Positions 35,679 to 47,278 of a stretch of DNA of 64,000 nt are shown here, one piece after another. The notes beneath the pieces were generated by a model that worked only from the letters and a program-made list of their open reading frames with translations, did no database searches and had not been told where the DNA came from. How positions within the stretch are numbered: the first letter of the stretch is position 1; each line of letters begins with the position of its first letter. The translations under genes and the position numbers were made by a program. The DNA is from Sthenelais limicola (Eukaryota; Annelida; Polychaeta; Phyllodocida; Sigalionidae): contig OW804100.1 of assembly GCA_942159475.1 (NCBI GenBank), positions 3,804,627-3,868,626 of the forward strand. The letters are read 5' to 3'.

Positions 35679-36370
35679 TCAAATTTCATATCCTCTTGGT
35701 TTATCACTCATCGCTTATCACAAATGTAAACATGTTACAATATCTATATATCACAGTCTCAGTATATCACAGTCTCAGTATATCACAATCTCAGTATATC
35801 ACAATCACAATGTTATCAATCAATTAAACGTATTTCCAATCTCAATGAAACATAAGTATATGTTCTGTTCTGTTCTGTTCCTCTCTTATTCAGCGCATGT
35901 GTATGTATTCCTAACTGCTCTGGTAAGTAACTACAATGATAGTGAGAACTAAAGACGCACTATTTCTATATATACCTAGATATCCTCCTTCTTTTCTGTC
36001 TGTCTGTCTATAGATGTTGATGATTAACGATTCAAGAACTAATGCCTAAGGTCTAAGGTCTAAGGTCTGAGATCTTAGGTCTTAGGTTAGTTTTATATCC
36101 GCTATATCAAGATGAATGCTTATACTACACTTCAAGCATAAAACAGATATCTCTAGGTAACTGTTATATACTGGTTTCTTTATTTCTTTCATCTTTAGTT
36201 CTACAAAGCTCCGCCTTGTGACACCTTCTACTGGGAACCTCTCATCTCTACATTCTTCCTATACAACCCTAATGCTGGAATTTGATCTATACCTTGATAT
36301 CTAAACCGCATATCTCATCTCCACATTCTTCATACATAACCCAATGTTTGATCAGAACAGGTATTCCTAG
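35679..36370. promoter_or_regulatory. Right non-coding segment upstream of polymerase
   Basis: About 690 bases between the polymerase start and the right TIR, which should hold the promoter of the large minus-strand cluster. It contains four ~18-bp repeats (ACAGTCTCAGTATATC-like, 35750-35810), a TATATATACC near 35970, TCTG tetramers near 35995 and TAAGGTC repeats near 36045-36070. No gene is seen. Confidence 0.4.
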
Positions 36371-36927
36371 GGTTAGGGATTAGGGTCAGAGTTTCTCTAA
36401 GTCCTCCAGGTGTCTATAGTCGTTAATCATAAATCATAATTCCAAGGGGTTCCAGATCATAACAGGGGGTATCCCCCTCCCTCGACATCCCTTTGATCTA
36501 CTTAGGATCTATCAAGACTGGTATTCTTAAGATCAGGGTGTGGGGTTAGGGTTTCCAGGTGTGCCAGATGTCTAAATCCATTAAACATAAATCACAATTC
36601 CAATGAGCTCCAAATCAAAGCAGGTGCCACCCCCCTCTCTCTACACCCCTTTGATCTGATTAGGATCGATCAGGACAGGTATTCTAAGGCCAGGGTTTGG
36701 GGTTAGGGTCAGGGTTGGGGTCAGGGTTTCTCTAGGTGTCTCAGGTGTCTGGATCCATCAATCATAAGTCACATTCCACTAAGGTCACAGGTCATGGCGG
36801 CGGCATCCCTCAGGTATCCCTTTGATCTCCCTCAGGTATCCCTTTGATCCCTTTGATCTTTGTGACAGTGACAGCAAGGTCAGGGTTTGGGGTCAAGTAC
36901 AGTTTAGAATCGCATACTACTACTACT
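36371..36927. repeat. Polinton right terminal inverted repeat
   Basis: Reverse complement of 13332-13892 with only scattered differences. It ends ...CGCATACTACTACTACT at 36927. The same ~165-bp sub-repeats and GGGTTAGGG-type words are present. Confidence 0.93.
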
Positions 36928-36933
36928 AATCTT
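36928..36933. repeat. Polinton target-site duplication, right
   Basis: AATCTT immediately after the right terminus, matching 13326-13331. Confidence 0.9.
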
Positions 36934-38134
36934 ATTATTAAAATTCCTCAAATGATACCAAGAGGAATTTGGCAGATTTTATTTAATCAGAAAGCTCACA
37001 TAATGAGATTCCAGTTTGTTGGCGAGAATGATATTGTTGTATATATATATGTGTTATTGTATATGTATGACCATGGCGCCGCCATATTATGCGCGAAAAC
37101 GATGTGCAGTGGACTCGGTTTACACTTATAAATAATGGCTACTTAGCTAAGTTGTCGGCTCACTTTAATTATCATGCTCTTATTGTGTTATACTGCTGCG
37201 ACCTATAGATTTCATCCTTCTTAGAGGTTCGGCAAGTATAACAGAGGCTGCCCTGACGATGCGGCATGTAAAAATGGCAGAGGGCAACCTGTTTTACTTT
37301 TAATGTGTTTTAGCTGTAATTACAGATTACAACCCATAAATAGAGAGAATGGGACGAGCCGGCAATAATCGAAAATTTATAGGACTTGATTCGTCCACAT
37401 ATAAGCACGATGCCGTAGGCAGAGTTTCGATTCGATAAATTTTCGATTATTGCCGGCGAGTTCCATTCTATACTTATTATATGTGCATACATATTTGATG
37501 ATATATCATCAGATATCGCTGAAAAATATCTAAAAAAAGTCACAGAGAACCCCACTGTCCCGCTGAGAGTCCCATTAGTACAGCAGTGCCCTAGCTGTTA
37601 GGCTGTCTGTGTGTCTCATGCAGTACATTTACTTACTGACATTGTTGAATTAAAACGTTCATATCATGGCCATTCCTTGAGCTACATTAATTCAATTTAT
37701 ATCATTACACCCCACTTATAGCACGTCTCATATAGCATGCGCGTATAATAAGACTTAGTTATAGTACCGCGGAGGGTTGCACGACTGGTATAGGTGTGAG
37801 GCTATATGATGTGTGAATGCACCAGATAGATATAGGCCTAGAAATAGTTAAATGGTATGTATTTGTAAGCTAGATAGTTTAGTGATTATTTTATGCACAT
37901 CATTGCTACTTATACTAAGTTATAGGCATGGCATGGGGAGAGGTTGCTTCTCGGCTTACTCGGTGTGTATTGTCCACGTTCTTCACACTATGGTAAATAC
38001 CCTCTGCCCCTCACACTAACGGGCACTCTTAGGTACAAGTACTAGAAAATAGCTTAAGAAACAATGACTAGAACCTGTTTGCAACATGGTACATGTGACC
38101 ATCAGTGTGGCAAGGCAAATACAGTGGGAGCCAC
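36934..38134. other. Non-coding stretch between Polinton and GPCR remnant
   Basis: No credible ORF. It holds one palindromic repeat (37347-37468) and otherwise plain AT-rich sequence. Confidence 0.55.
37347..37468. mobile_element. Small palindromic MITE-like element
   Basis: A perfect 21-bp inverted repeat, CCGGCAATAATCGAAAATTT plus A at 37359-37379 and its complement at 37436-37456. Imperfect pairing extends about 12 bases outward. The loop is about 56 bases. No clear target duplication. Confidence 0.6.
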
Positions 38135-38494
38135 CTATATAATATTAGAACCTCCTCTACAATGCTTAAAACAGAACGACAAGGCTTTTCTGAACTTGAC
38201 GCTCTGCCAGGTGTAGATGATGGGGTTAATCCATGCACTGGAATGCCAGGAGACTGAGCTGGTAGAGATGGACGGTGGGCTGAGTGGGTGCATGCAGAAG
38301 GGCTGTGATATAGAACATAACAATGTATGGAACATACAGAGCCAGGAAGGTGCCATACACTATGGACATCATCTTCACCATCTTCAGCTCTGCCTTGCGC
38401 TTGTTGACCTGCCGGGTGGTCAGTATGGTCATCTGCCGCCCGCGGCGTTGTCTCATATACAGCCTGGCAATACACAGATACAGGAGGAGAATAA

Positions 38495-38729
38495 GGGTCA
38501 GATTTTCAGAAAATGTACAATTGGCCTTCACCAATCATCTCAAATAACACAAATTTCAGACGAAAATAAAGTTAAAAATATAGTTCAAGCTAACTAAACA
38601 GATTGCTGGAATCAATGCAATGCCAAATATACTCGAATTTACCTAGTATCGACCAAATTGCAGCCTAATTTAGCAGAATTTACTAAATGTGTACAGCTGC
38701 CAATTGTACATTTTCTGAAAATCTGACCC
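38495..38729. mobile_element. MITE family A, copy 1, inside GPCR exon
   Basis: 235 bp, ends GGGTCAGATTTTCAGAAAAT and its reverse complement (about 26-bp TIR), flanked by ATAA at 38491-38494 and 38730-38733. It interrupts TM5 of the receptor. Confidence 0.9.
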
Positions 38730-39364
38730 ATAACCAGTGCGAGAGCCAGGAGCACCCCAGTGCCGATATAGCCCACTAGTGGATCAAAGTACTGGCCAGA
38801 TACACACTGGGCATTAGTGGTGGGCCGGGTGTACAGGCTGAGCATGGTGACAACCTGCAGGAGACCCAGGGGCAAGCAGCCAGGCCCAGCAGAGACTTGT
38901 AGCCTGTGCCTGCCCCACTCTACAGCAGCCTGCATGGAGTTGTACCTGCAACAAGTGCAATGAGTTAAGTTTCACAAAGGTCTTACGCATAGAAAGTCCA
39001 AAGGGCTCAGTCTCAGATATTACTATTACACTTGTTATTATTATCTTAATTTTTATTTTATTACCCTTTTGGCCAAGGTAACGGCAGGGAGAAATGGATG
39101 TAATCTAGAAGTCTGTATATACCTGTTTATCATATGTACTGTTCAATTCGATATGTAAAGTAGTTTCTTATTTTTTTATCTTTTTTTATTACAAATATGG
39201 CCGCACATTTACTATACAATATTATCAAATATTATCTTATCTTCAAATCCCCGGTCGCATAACTTAGGCCTACAAATTGCGGTGAATTGAGCCTCCTCAA
39301 GCTAAACTATAGGCTAAACAAGTTAAATCTATTTTTTAACATGCAAATACAGTGTGTAATAAAT

Positions 39365-39474
39365 AGCAAATGGCACTCTGTTTGGGTTCAAACTGATCTC
39401 AACACCATCAGAAAACGAGTTCTCGTTTTCTGATGGGTCTCGATCAGTTTGAACCCTCCATCGTGCCATTTGCT
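39365..39474. repeat. 110-bp hairpin repeat
   Basis: An imperfect palindrome with arms AGCAAATGGCAC / GTGCCATTTGCT and further pairing (GGGTTCAAACTGAT, CATCAGAAAACGAG) down to a 4-base loop near 39420. It lies at the left side of a partial family B MITE within the receptor intron. TAAATA-like words flank it. Confidence 0.7.
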
Positions 39475-39479
39475 ATAAA

Positions 39480-39760
39480 TAGTAAACATTAGGAAAGCTA
39501 ACAAGTATTTCTAGATTTTAAGTTTGATATTTTTATTTTTGAAATAAAAAGTTTCTGGGTTGCTAGTAAAGTAGCTAAATATACTCTATAGGATGAGTTA
39601 CAAACGCAAGAATATATTTATTACACTATTTCAAAATTTGATAAATGTATTCATGCTACAAACAGTGTTAAGCAGGCCAAAATTGTTAACATTCTCACAA
39701 AGATCTTGTGAATAAATGCGTTTTTGCGACGTTTGACTTATTTTGCTGTAACACATCACA
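39480..39760. mobile_element. Partial MITE family B copy in GPCR intron
   Basis: The right end reads TTGACTTATTTTGCTGTAACACATCACA, as in other family B copies, and the interior AGTAAAGTAGCTAAATATAC is shared with the copy at 50974. The left TIR is missing. It ends only 5 bases before the splice donor of receptor exon A on the plus-strand map. Confidence 0.65.
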
Positions 39761-40044
39761 TAGATCTATACCTCTGGCCAGCCACCAGGGCGAGGCAGAG
39801 CAGCTGCACCAGGATGAGAGCACTTCCCAGCTCCATCATAACAAAGCAGAGCAGCTCGGTGTCAGGCGTGTAGGTGACCAGCGGCAGTAGCACGGCAAGG
39901 ATGAGGCTCTGGAGGATGTCACACAGCGCCAGGCTGGCCACGGGGATGTTGGAGGCGGTGTGGAGGTGTGGAGGAAGTGGTAGCGTTGGATGCACATGAG
40001 GGTGGCAGTGTTAGTCCCCACACCTAGTGTTCCCTGTACTACAT

Positions 40045-40278
40045 GGGTCAGATTTTCAGAAAATGTACAATTCGCCTTCACCAATCCTCTCAAATAGCCC
40101 ACATGTAAGACAAAAATGAGCTTTAAAATGCAGTTTAACATAGCAGAACTGATACTTTAAATCAATGCAATACCAAATATACTCAGATATACCCAGTATT
40201 CTTCATTTTGAGCCTAATTTAGGAGGATTTCCTAAATGTGTAGAGCTGCCATTTGTACATTTTCTGAAAATCTGACCC
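40045..40278. mobile_element. MITE family A, copy 2
   Basis: 234 bp with the same GGGTCAGATTTTCAG ends, flanked by ACAT at 40041-40044 and 40279-40282. The interior differs from copy 1 at many positions, so it is an older family. It lies just before TM1 of the receptor remnant. Confidence 0.9.
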
Positions 40279-40295
40279 ACATGCAGGCTCATGTA

Positions 40296-42952
40296 CAAGG
40301 CTCATGTACAAGTCTCCTGCTAGGCCACTCATTCTTTATTTGCAGATTTACGGTAATTTGCAAATGGTGCCATTGAGTAGACAAACGTCCATTGTTGATT
40401 AGAATCTGATCTGTTGGGGGCTTGCAGTTGGTGTTTATCTCAGATAAACCAGGAGCAGGAATGCATGATCTCTGATTTTCTCACTAAGCATCTTGTCTTT
40501 TTTGTTATAATTTTATTCAATGATTTTGACTCATCCTCCATGTTGCGTCCAAAAGTAGACATATGTACTAATGATGAAATCCGTACAGACTTTTCCTCTG
40601 TGGTACAAGCTATTTCTCATATTACAAATTCTTTTCCAACTGCTAACTTCCTATGTTCGGGCAGATTTGACTATTTCCAGATCAAAAAGTTCCATGTCTG
40701 TGGCGATTTCTCCATGTCAGCCTCCTTTTCCACTATTTCCCTTAGATAATCACCACAGAAAAGTATGTCACTGCACCTTTTTCCTATGTCTCCTATGGTA
40801 TGTCCTATTTCCCCTACATGAAAAGCCATGTCTGGCTCCTCTGATACCTATGTCAAGATTTGGTCTTCTTTTCCAATCAATGTCCTCCCTGGTACACTCC
40901 TTTTCTACCCATACAAAAGCAGACATGTATGAGTAGTGGCTCAGTGTTACGTAACATTATCCACTACCCCTGAGTGGGGGCCCACCAGCTATCTTTGTAG
41001 TGTAGCAGTGTTACATAACACATCCAATACATCTTCTCTTCCTTTCTCTTTCTCCCTCTCCCCTCCCGCTCACCCCCCCCCCCCTCCCACACTCACCCTC
41101 CCTCTCCCTCTCACCCTCCTTCTCCCTCCCAGTCATGTTGGGGTAGGAATACATCATGGTACATTTGGGTGAAAAGGAGTGGATATTTGGAAAAGGAGTG
41201 GATATTCCAAAAAGGAAAAGGATATTCCAAAAAGAAAAGGATATTCCAAAAAGGAAAAGTATATTCCTAAAAGGAAAATGATAATCCGAAATGGAAAAGG
41301 ACATTGGCAAAAAGGAAAAGAAAGTTGACAAAAAGGTATTGGATATTCCAAAAAGAAAAGTCTTGGATATTTTTTATTTTTCCTATTTCACGTTTATATC
41401 CTTTCAGATTGGGGACAAAACACTCCACACTGGCTCACCCTAATAGCAAACTTAATTTGACCCTTCTTGCAAGTTTTACCTGTGGTAGGATGAATTTTTC
41501 CAAAATGGGATTTGCCTAGCTGCCATTTTGAATCTTCATTTGCATGGAATTATGGGACTAATGGTACAGTGTAAAATCTATAGAAAACATATTGTATTCA
41601 GCATGGAATATCTATCAATGCTCTAATGTCAATAGCCATGTGTTTTACATGTTTCCATAACACAAGATTTCATCTTTCCCATCATGCATTTGGTTTTCAT
41701 AGATATTCATGATATTGCTGAAAAGATCCTTTCTTTTTTTGATACAAATGTTACCTAATATTTGTATGTCATATTTGAGCTGAATCCATCCCAGTATGCA
41801 CTGTTACAGACATTCACAGTGGCACATGCAAGTCCCCAATTGTCACACATGTCAGTACACTGCCACATAATATAGTCAAAGTTCACTTCTATTAGATCAG
41901 TGTGGTTTCAATGATATCTGGGAGTAAATTAGGGTGAAGAATATAAAGCTGTCAGGCAGGGATCCATTCTCATGACTGGCAGTGACCTGCTATGTGGTGT
42001 AGTAATTCGCGGCAGTGGTGACAGATTATATACAAACTTTGCTCCAGCAGCCCCTCAATGAAGGTCCATTTCTATTTACACAACAAGCCGGCGATACTTG
42101 CAGGCTGTAGTACTTAAAGTAGTAACTTCACCAATGCGGTTTTCACCTTACGGCTGGTGCCGGATTAGAAAACCGTATAGATCTGCCGCAAGGACGAAAA
42201 CCTTGGTGAAGATCTACCTTTAACGCTGTTTTTTTTTCTGTGTGGCAGCCGTAGGGTACACCAATCGACCGATGTAATGTGAATGGGCCTTTACACTCAT
42301 AGGCTAATACACGATTCTGGTGTCCTAATGCGGAATGACCTAAAACAAAAATAAAGTAGAGGCTGATAACTTATTTCAAATACAAGATGAAACATGATAT
42401 CTCAATGTTGCTAACATTCCCTATATGAGCTATGCTGATTGACCTATGCCATAAAGTTCTCATGAGAAAACCCAAAACACATGAAATGACTCCTACCCCC
42501 CCCCCCCACACACACACATCCCTACACCCTATCATTTCACTCCCATTCCCCCAAGTTCAACACAAGAATCTGTTACCCTTGGACCACATCACACACTAAT
42601 ATTGTTTTAGATGAATTCAATATATCTATGCAAATTATGAGGTTATCCTATAAGGAGTATATTTGACATCAAGAAAATATACTTTTCTTTTCAGGCATAC
42701 TTCGTATAAAGTATTTATTATATGTTTTGTATGACTTGTGACTCATTTTTCTGTAACGCATCACATATCACATAATTATATGGTGCCAGGCCGAAATATT
42801 AATTTTGAAGCCCTGCCACCAAATAAAGAAATAGTGGGGTAATGGTGAACCCGGGAAAAACGCTCTTAATTTATCCTACATGATATTAGATTATTTGAAA
42901 TATTTGAAATATGAAAGATGGCCACCACCGTAAATTAACAAAATAAACATAT
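40296..42952. other. Non-coding stretch with low-complexity tracts
   Basis: No recognised gene. It holds a pyrimidine-rich tract (41035-41130), a ~20-bp tandem repeat (41172-41375), a C/CA run (42498-42518) and a degraded family B MITE end near 42731-42770 (GACTTGTGACTCATTTTTCTG). The ORFs at 40414-40936 have no family features. Confidence 0.5.
41172..41375. repeat. Tandem repeat, ~20-bp GGATATTCCAAAAAGGAAAA
   Basis: About ten diverging copies of GGATATTCCAAAAAGGAAAA, with ATATTCCTAAAAGG and ATAATCCGAAATGG variants towards the middle. The Phe-rich minus-strand ORFs here are by-products. Confidence 0.85.
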
Positions 42953-43114
42953 GACCCATTCTCACGAAAGTGGTGCAACCCCCCATTTTTTCCACTTGTT
43001 GGTCAATAACTTGGTCGATTCTGATCTGAGAGACAAATGAATTGACCAGATGCATCCGTCTTTACATGAGCATCAATAAGATGTACACTTTTGTGTATCT
43101 ATAATGTATACTTT

Positions 43115-43524
43115 TGTAGTGGTATTGGTTTACTTCCTCTCCGAAGCACCAGCTGGAGCTACCACTGTGTGCTATTTCTCTGTGTCATATTACTGAGATT
43201 AGAAGTCATGCGTATTTCTATCTCCTATTGCTCTCTGGCAGCATTTTACAGTATTATTGTCTAACCTTAATGTATAAAGGACTGTGGCCTTAGTGCCCGT
43301 GTAACTGTAAAGTATTTCAAATCTTTTATTAATTAGTACTGATGTTCATGTACTCCGAGACACCATGTGGTACTGTGTACCTGGATTGGTGTACAGGTCC
43401 GAGAACCAGCTTCGGACAGGTCATGCTTACCTCTTGAGTCTGAATAAACAGAGAACGGTGTAGGAAATCACTCTTTTGTTTTATTCTTTGCTAAAAGAAC
43501 TGGGTTGTAGTGAAGAACACTACA
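43115..43524 (+). repeat. Gypsy 5' LTR
   Basis: 410 bp. TATAAAG at about 43275 and AATAAA at 43443-43448 are likely promoter and polyadenylation signals. It is identical to the 3' LTR except for one base (ACTGAGATTAG versus ACTGAGAGTAG). Confidence 0.95.
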
Positions 43525-43545
43525 ATTGGTGCCGTGATCCAGTTT
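43525..43545 (+). promoter_or_regulatory. Gypsy primer-binding site
   Basis: ATTGGTGCCGTGATCCAG directly after the 5' LTR, in the place and form of a tRNA primer-binding site. I did not assign the tRNA. Confidence 0.6.
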
Positions 43546-43635
43546 TAGCCTCAATTGGAAAGTTTTTGGTGTTTTTTCCTCGGAATAACCCTGTTGTCCC
43601 TTTATTGGGAATTGGAAGCCTTCCTCGGAAGTGCT

Positions 43636-46191
43636 ATGGCAGACGGTATCGATGCCACTGCCCAGGCTGGTCCTGGGCTTGATAATGTTGCCCCTCCGAG
43701 GACTCCAAACCCTGGAGGTATTACCTCTCCGAGGCTTCCGAAGGTGGTGACCGAGGCAGGGAGGGAGAAGCACTATACTAAACCTATAGTGTGGAACTCT
43801 GACTGTGATAAAGCTTTCTCAAAGGTGAAAGATTTACTGACTACTGCACCAGTGTTGGGTTATCCGAGAACAAAAGGGAATTTTATTCTTGATACTGATG
43901 CCAGTGGTTTTGGCATGGCCGGAATCCTGTCTCAGATACAAGATGGGAAGGAAGTAGTTCTTGGATATGCTAGCAATGGTTTCACTCGTCCGCAGAGGAA
44001 CTATTGTGCTACTAAACGGGAGCTGCTCGCAGTACTTACGTATCTGAATAAATTCCGACATTATCTGCTTGGTAATAGGAATTTTTGTGTCAGAACAGAC
44101 CATGCCTCTTTGAGATGGTTGCTGAATTTTAGAGATCCTACTGACATGCTCGCCCGGTGGCTAACTACCATCCAGGAGTATGGGTTAGATCAGTCTATGA
44201 TTTTGCATCGTGCGGGGAAAAAGCATGAAAATGCCGACGCCCTTTCAAGGTTGCCCACTAGAAAATGTGCTAGGCTAGATTGTCCGGATTGTGGGTCTCA
44301 TGATGCTGTCATTGCAGAAATAGATGCACAGCAGATTGTTTCCCTCGGAGCTTTAGAAAATACCATTCAGAAAGCACAACAAGACGACCCAATCATTTCT
44401 CGGGTGATTGCATTGGTTAATGGTACGGAATCTGTTCCTAGCAAGGAAAATCTTGCTGGTGAATGTGATGAGTTCAGGAACTATGTACATCACTTAGGGA
44501 GTCTGTCAATGGTAGATGGTATTCTGTGTCTGGAATGGACCAGGCGGGGTACCAAGAAGTTGTATGTTCGGAAGGTAATTCCTACATCATTGAGGAGTGA
44601 GATATTTGCAGGCTTGCATGGTCCGAAGACCTCAGGTCATTTTGGTGTATTTAAGGTGTCCTGGTCGGCCAAGATGAAGTATTATTGGCCCGGGATGAAA
44701 TACGACCTGACTAGGTGGGTTAAGGCTTGTCCTGAATGTGCAATGCGAAAGACCCGAGGAGGGGGAGGAATCTCTCTTCTCAAGAAGGAGAAACATGGTG
44801 AGAGGTGGAACCGGATATCTTTGGATATTCTAGGGCCGTTTCGGACGACCCCTAGAGGAAACAATTATGTCATGGTAGTAGCAGATCATTTTTCTAAGTG
44901 GTCTGAAGCCTATCCCATGCCAGATCACACAGCTGAGCGTTGTGCTGAGGTGCTCTTTAGAGAGTGGATTTTGCGGTTTGGCTGCCCTGTTTCTTTGCAA
45001 ACTGATGGCACACCCGAATTCCGTTCTGCACTAGTAAAGAGTTTGCTGGAGATGTTGGGGATTGAGAAATTAATCACCATTCCCTACAGACCCCAATCAA
45101 ATGGCCAATCAGAGAGATTTAATCGCGTCCTTGTGGAGCAGCTCTCTTGCTAGACTGACTACGATGGCGATGATTGGGATTTGTTGGTTCCCTGTATTGC
45201 TCATGCGTACAGAGGAACGGTACAGGCCAGTACCTTGTGCACTCCGAATGCAGTTGTATTTGGAACTGAACTGGTGACTCCGTTGGACATTGTTCATGGT
45301 GTGTCACCTGGTGGTTTGGATTTTCCCTGTAGGGTTGCTTTTGTTGAAAATCTCAAGCAATGGATGAGGAAGGGTCACCAATTCGTTAGAAAGAATCTCG
45401 GAGTTTCTGCTGTTCATCAGAAAAGAGATTTTGACAAACGAAGTAATCCGAAATCATTTAAGGTGGGAGACATTGTTTACCGATTTTGTCCTCCCAAGGC
45501 CGGTAAGAAGGTTGGTCCAAAATGGGACGGCCCTTACAAGGTCAGACGGTTCATAGGGGGTACCACTTATGAACTAGAGACATCCGAAGGTCTTTTGAGA
45601 TATCATGTTGATTATCTCAAGGCTGCTTTTGACGAAAATGGTCCGAGGCAAGTCATTAACTTGCATCGGGCTGACGAATTTCGTAAGCAAGAGAAAGCAG
45701 GCCGTGATATTTTGAGACTGAAAGATAGTAAGGTCCTGGCTGGGAAAGAATGCCCAGTGCAGAAGGAAAGAGACAAGGTTACCATAGGTGTGAAGCCTAG
45801 AGGTAGACCTAAGGGTATAGCTAGTAAGAAAAAGAAAAATGCTAAGCGCCCAGCTGTTCCTCCAATTATTGATTCCCCTATTGTGAGGCGAAAACCTGGC
45901 AGGCCAAAGAAATTACCAGCTCAGGCTGATAATGTTGTCCTGCCTGTAGGCAAGAGGGGGCCAGGTAGACCAAAAGGTGTGTCAGTTGTTGCTGCTACAC
46001 CCCGGGTACCTGACCCTGTGAAAAGGAAACCTGGCCGTCCTAAGAAATTAGTTGTGAAGACAATTTCGGACGATTCAGGCCCTGGAAAGAAGAGGGGGAG
46101 GGGGTTGAGGAAAATTCCTCAGGCTGGTAAAAACCCTATTCCAACTGCTACACGAACTTTGCGTTCTCGCACTGTTCAAGTTCGAGTGTAA
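43636..46191 (+). pseudogene. pol: Gypsy pol remnant: RNase H, integrase, AT-hook tail
   Basis: 852 codons in one frame from the ATG at 43636, with one in-frame TAG at 45151-45153. About 50 residues of gag-like leader (MADGIDATAQAG, Pro-rich) run into RNase H with DTDASGFGMAGIL, YCATKRELLAVL, VRTDHASLRWLL and NADALSRL. The integrase has a zinc-binding end (SGHFGVF...YYWPGM...CPECAMRK) and an rve core with Asp in SLDILGPF, Asp in LQTDGTPEF and Glu in GQSERFNRVL. The stop falls after the catalytic Glu. The continued frame has a GPY/F module (KWDGPYKV) and a basic tail with GRPKG, RKPGRPKK, GPGRPKG, RKPGRPKK and KKRGRG, which are AT-hook cores. Protease and RT are absent, so the copy needs help in trans. 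Confidence 0.9.
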
Positions 46192-47278
46192 GGTGGACCC
46201 GAATTGGTATCATTGAGGGAAATTTTCGAGCTGGTTTGCCTCAGACACAATAAAAGTACACAACGAGAAGTCGAGGAGTGGAAGACCGAATTTATCCACT
46301 CTGAAGCCCATTTGACAATATAGATTTATTTCTATTATTGCCCGAGAGGACGATCTGAGATTTTGGAAACATCTGATTTGACTGCGAGGAGTGCTTGTAT
46401 CTAGGTTGGCCTGTTTTAAGTTATGGTAACTTGGGGCCAGCTGGAGGGTCAGAATCTATTTAGAAAGTAAATAGAGTGTTGCACAAAAGCCTGGTACGAT
46501 GATCACTTGAATCTAAAATTAGCTAGCTCTGTACATGTCTCATACAGAGGATCAGAACAGCCGGTCAAGCATGATGCGAGCTGTAGTTGGCTCCGATACC
46601 AAACTGGTTTCTAGTCACCAGCGGAGCGCGGGAACTCGGGTGGCGCTGCACGCAGCGGTGGCGTGCTTACACACTAGATGTCTCATCGGGTAGACACCGC
46701 GTGTTGCACCCTTTTCACTTGACTTCCTGACTCGAGAGAGAACGGTCATACAACGAGAAAGAAAACTCTAGAGTAAGTTCCCTTGATCCCAGAACTGCTT
46801 GAAAAGTCTATTGAAATGTGAATACCGTTCTAACTTAAGGTTGTGGGAAGCATGAGCCCTGCATTTATTGTAGTTTTTCTATAAAACATAATTGAAGGTG
46901 GGCTAGGCCTCCGGTATGTGAAATGCAACGGCCATGACGGCTAGACAAGCAGAGTGTTGTTATGAGTCGGAATGCACCTCTGTATAAGCCTTTCTCAACC
47001 TGTGTGTACCTAAACGTACCGTGGGGAGTTTTGCTATGGGTATAAGCCACACCTTGACGAAGGTTGGTAAGAATGTTATGTTCGTAATACCTGTGACAGA
47101 GCTTCTTGGTCGGTTCGGGAGCTTGTTCGGGTGCCGCACCTCCCTGTATAGGCGTAGCACTACAGGCTGGTCCGGTGTCCGAGAATTCTCGGGCTATACC
47201 AGTAGCTTCTCGGATACTCTTTTCTGGACATTGTGATTTATAATGTGGATTTTTATTGCAGTTGCCAGTTTGTAGAAG
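46192..47278 (+). other. Gypsy non-coding region between pol and third ORF, with splice acceptor
   Basis: About 1.1 kb with no plus-strand gene. GGATTTTTATTGCAG|TTGCC at 47246-47261 is a strong acceptor 17 bases before the third ORF, suggesting expression from a spliced mRNA. The 354-codon minus-strand ORF that overlaps here is a shadow. Confidence 0.55.

Larger units (their letters stand above)
13332..36927. mobile_element. Polinton/Maverick (adintovirus-like) element, decayed
   Basis: A 23.6-kb element with termini 5'-AGTAGTAGTAGTATGCG and its exact reverse complement, long TIRs and a 6-bp target duplication (AATCTT). It carries the defining set: protein-primed-type DNA polymerase B, retroviral-like integrase, FtsK/HerA-type packaging ATPase, adenain-like protease, and double and single jelly-roll type capsid proteins. 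The capsid and polymerase genes lie on the minus strand; two of the three left-end genes are on the plus strand. Several genes use spliceosomal introns. Two LINE insertions, at least five frameshifts and one premature stop show that the copy is not autonomous. Completeness of both ends indicates a real single integration rather than an assembly mosaic. Confidence 0.95.
38135..40295 (-). pseudogene. Rhodopsin-family GPCR pseudogene
   Basis: A minus-strand receptor in two recognisable exons. Exon A (to 39772, donor AG|GTATAG) covers TM1 (GVGTNTATLMC), TM2 (VASLALCDILQSL) and TM3, ending LCLALVAGQRY, where DRY is replaced by QRY. Exon B (from 38945, acceptor TTGCAG|G) covers TM4, TM5, the third loop (RQVNKRKAELKMVKMM), TM6 (YGTFLALYVPYIVMFY) and TM7 (WINPIIYTWQSVKFRKAL). 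Breaks: a MITE with ATAA duplications sits inside the TM5 codons (38495-38729). An 8-base tandem duplication (about 39965-39985) shifts the frame between TM1 and TM2. A second MITE sits just before TM1 (40045-40278). Class A receptor is clear; the ligand class is not. Confidence 0.82.

Noticed and set aside
38217..38597. Plus-strand ORFs across the receptor locus
   Set aside because: Antisense to GPCR transmembrane exons; the minus-strand reading has TM4-TM7 and NPIIY.
41011..41351. Phe/Pro-rich minus-strand ORFs
   Set aside because: Explained by the pyrimidine tract and the GGATATTCC tandem repeat.
45151..45153. TAG in Gypsy integrase as programmed readthrough
   Set aside because: It falls inside the integrase domain, after the catalytic Glu, not at a gag/pol border, so readthrough there would be unusual. 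Not excluded without other copies.
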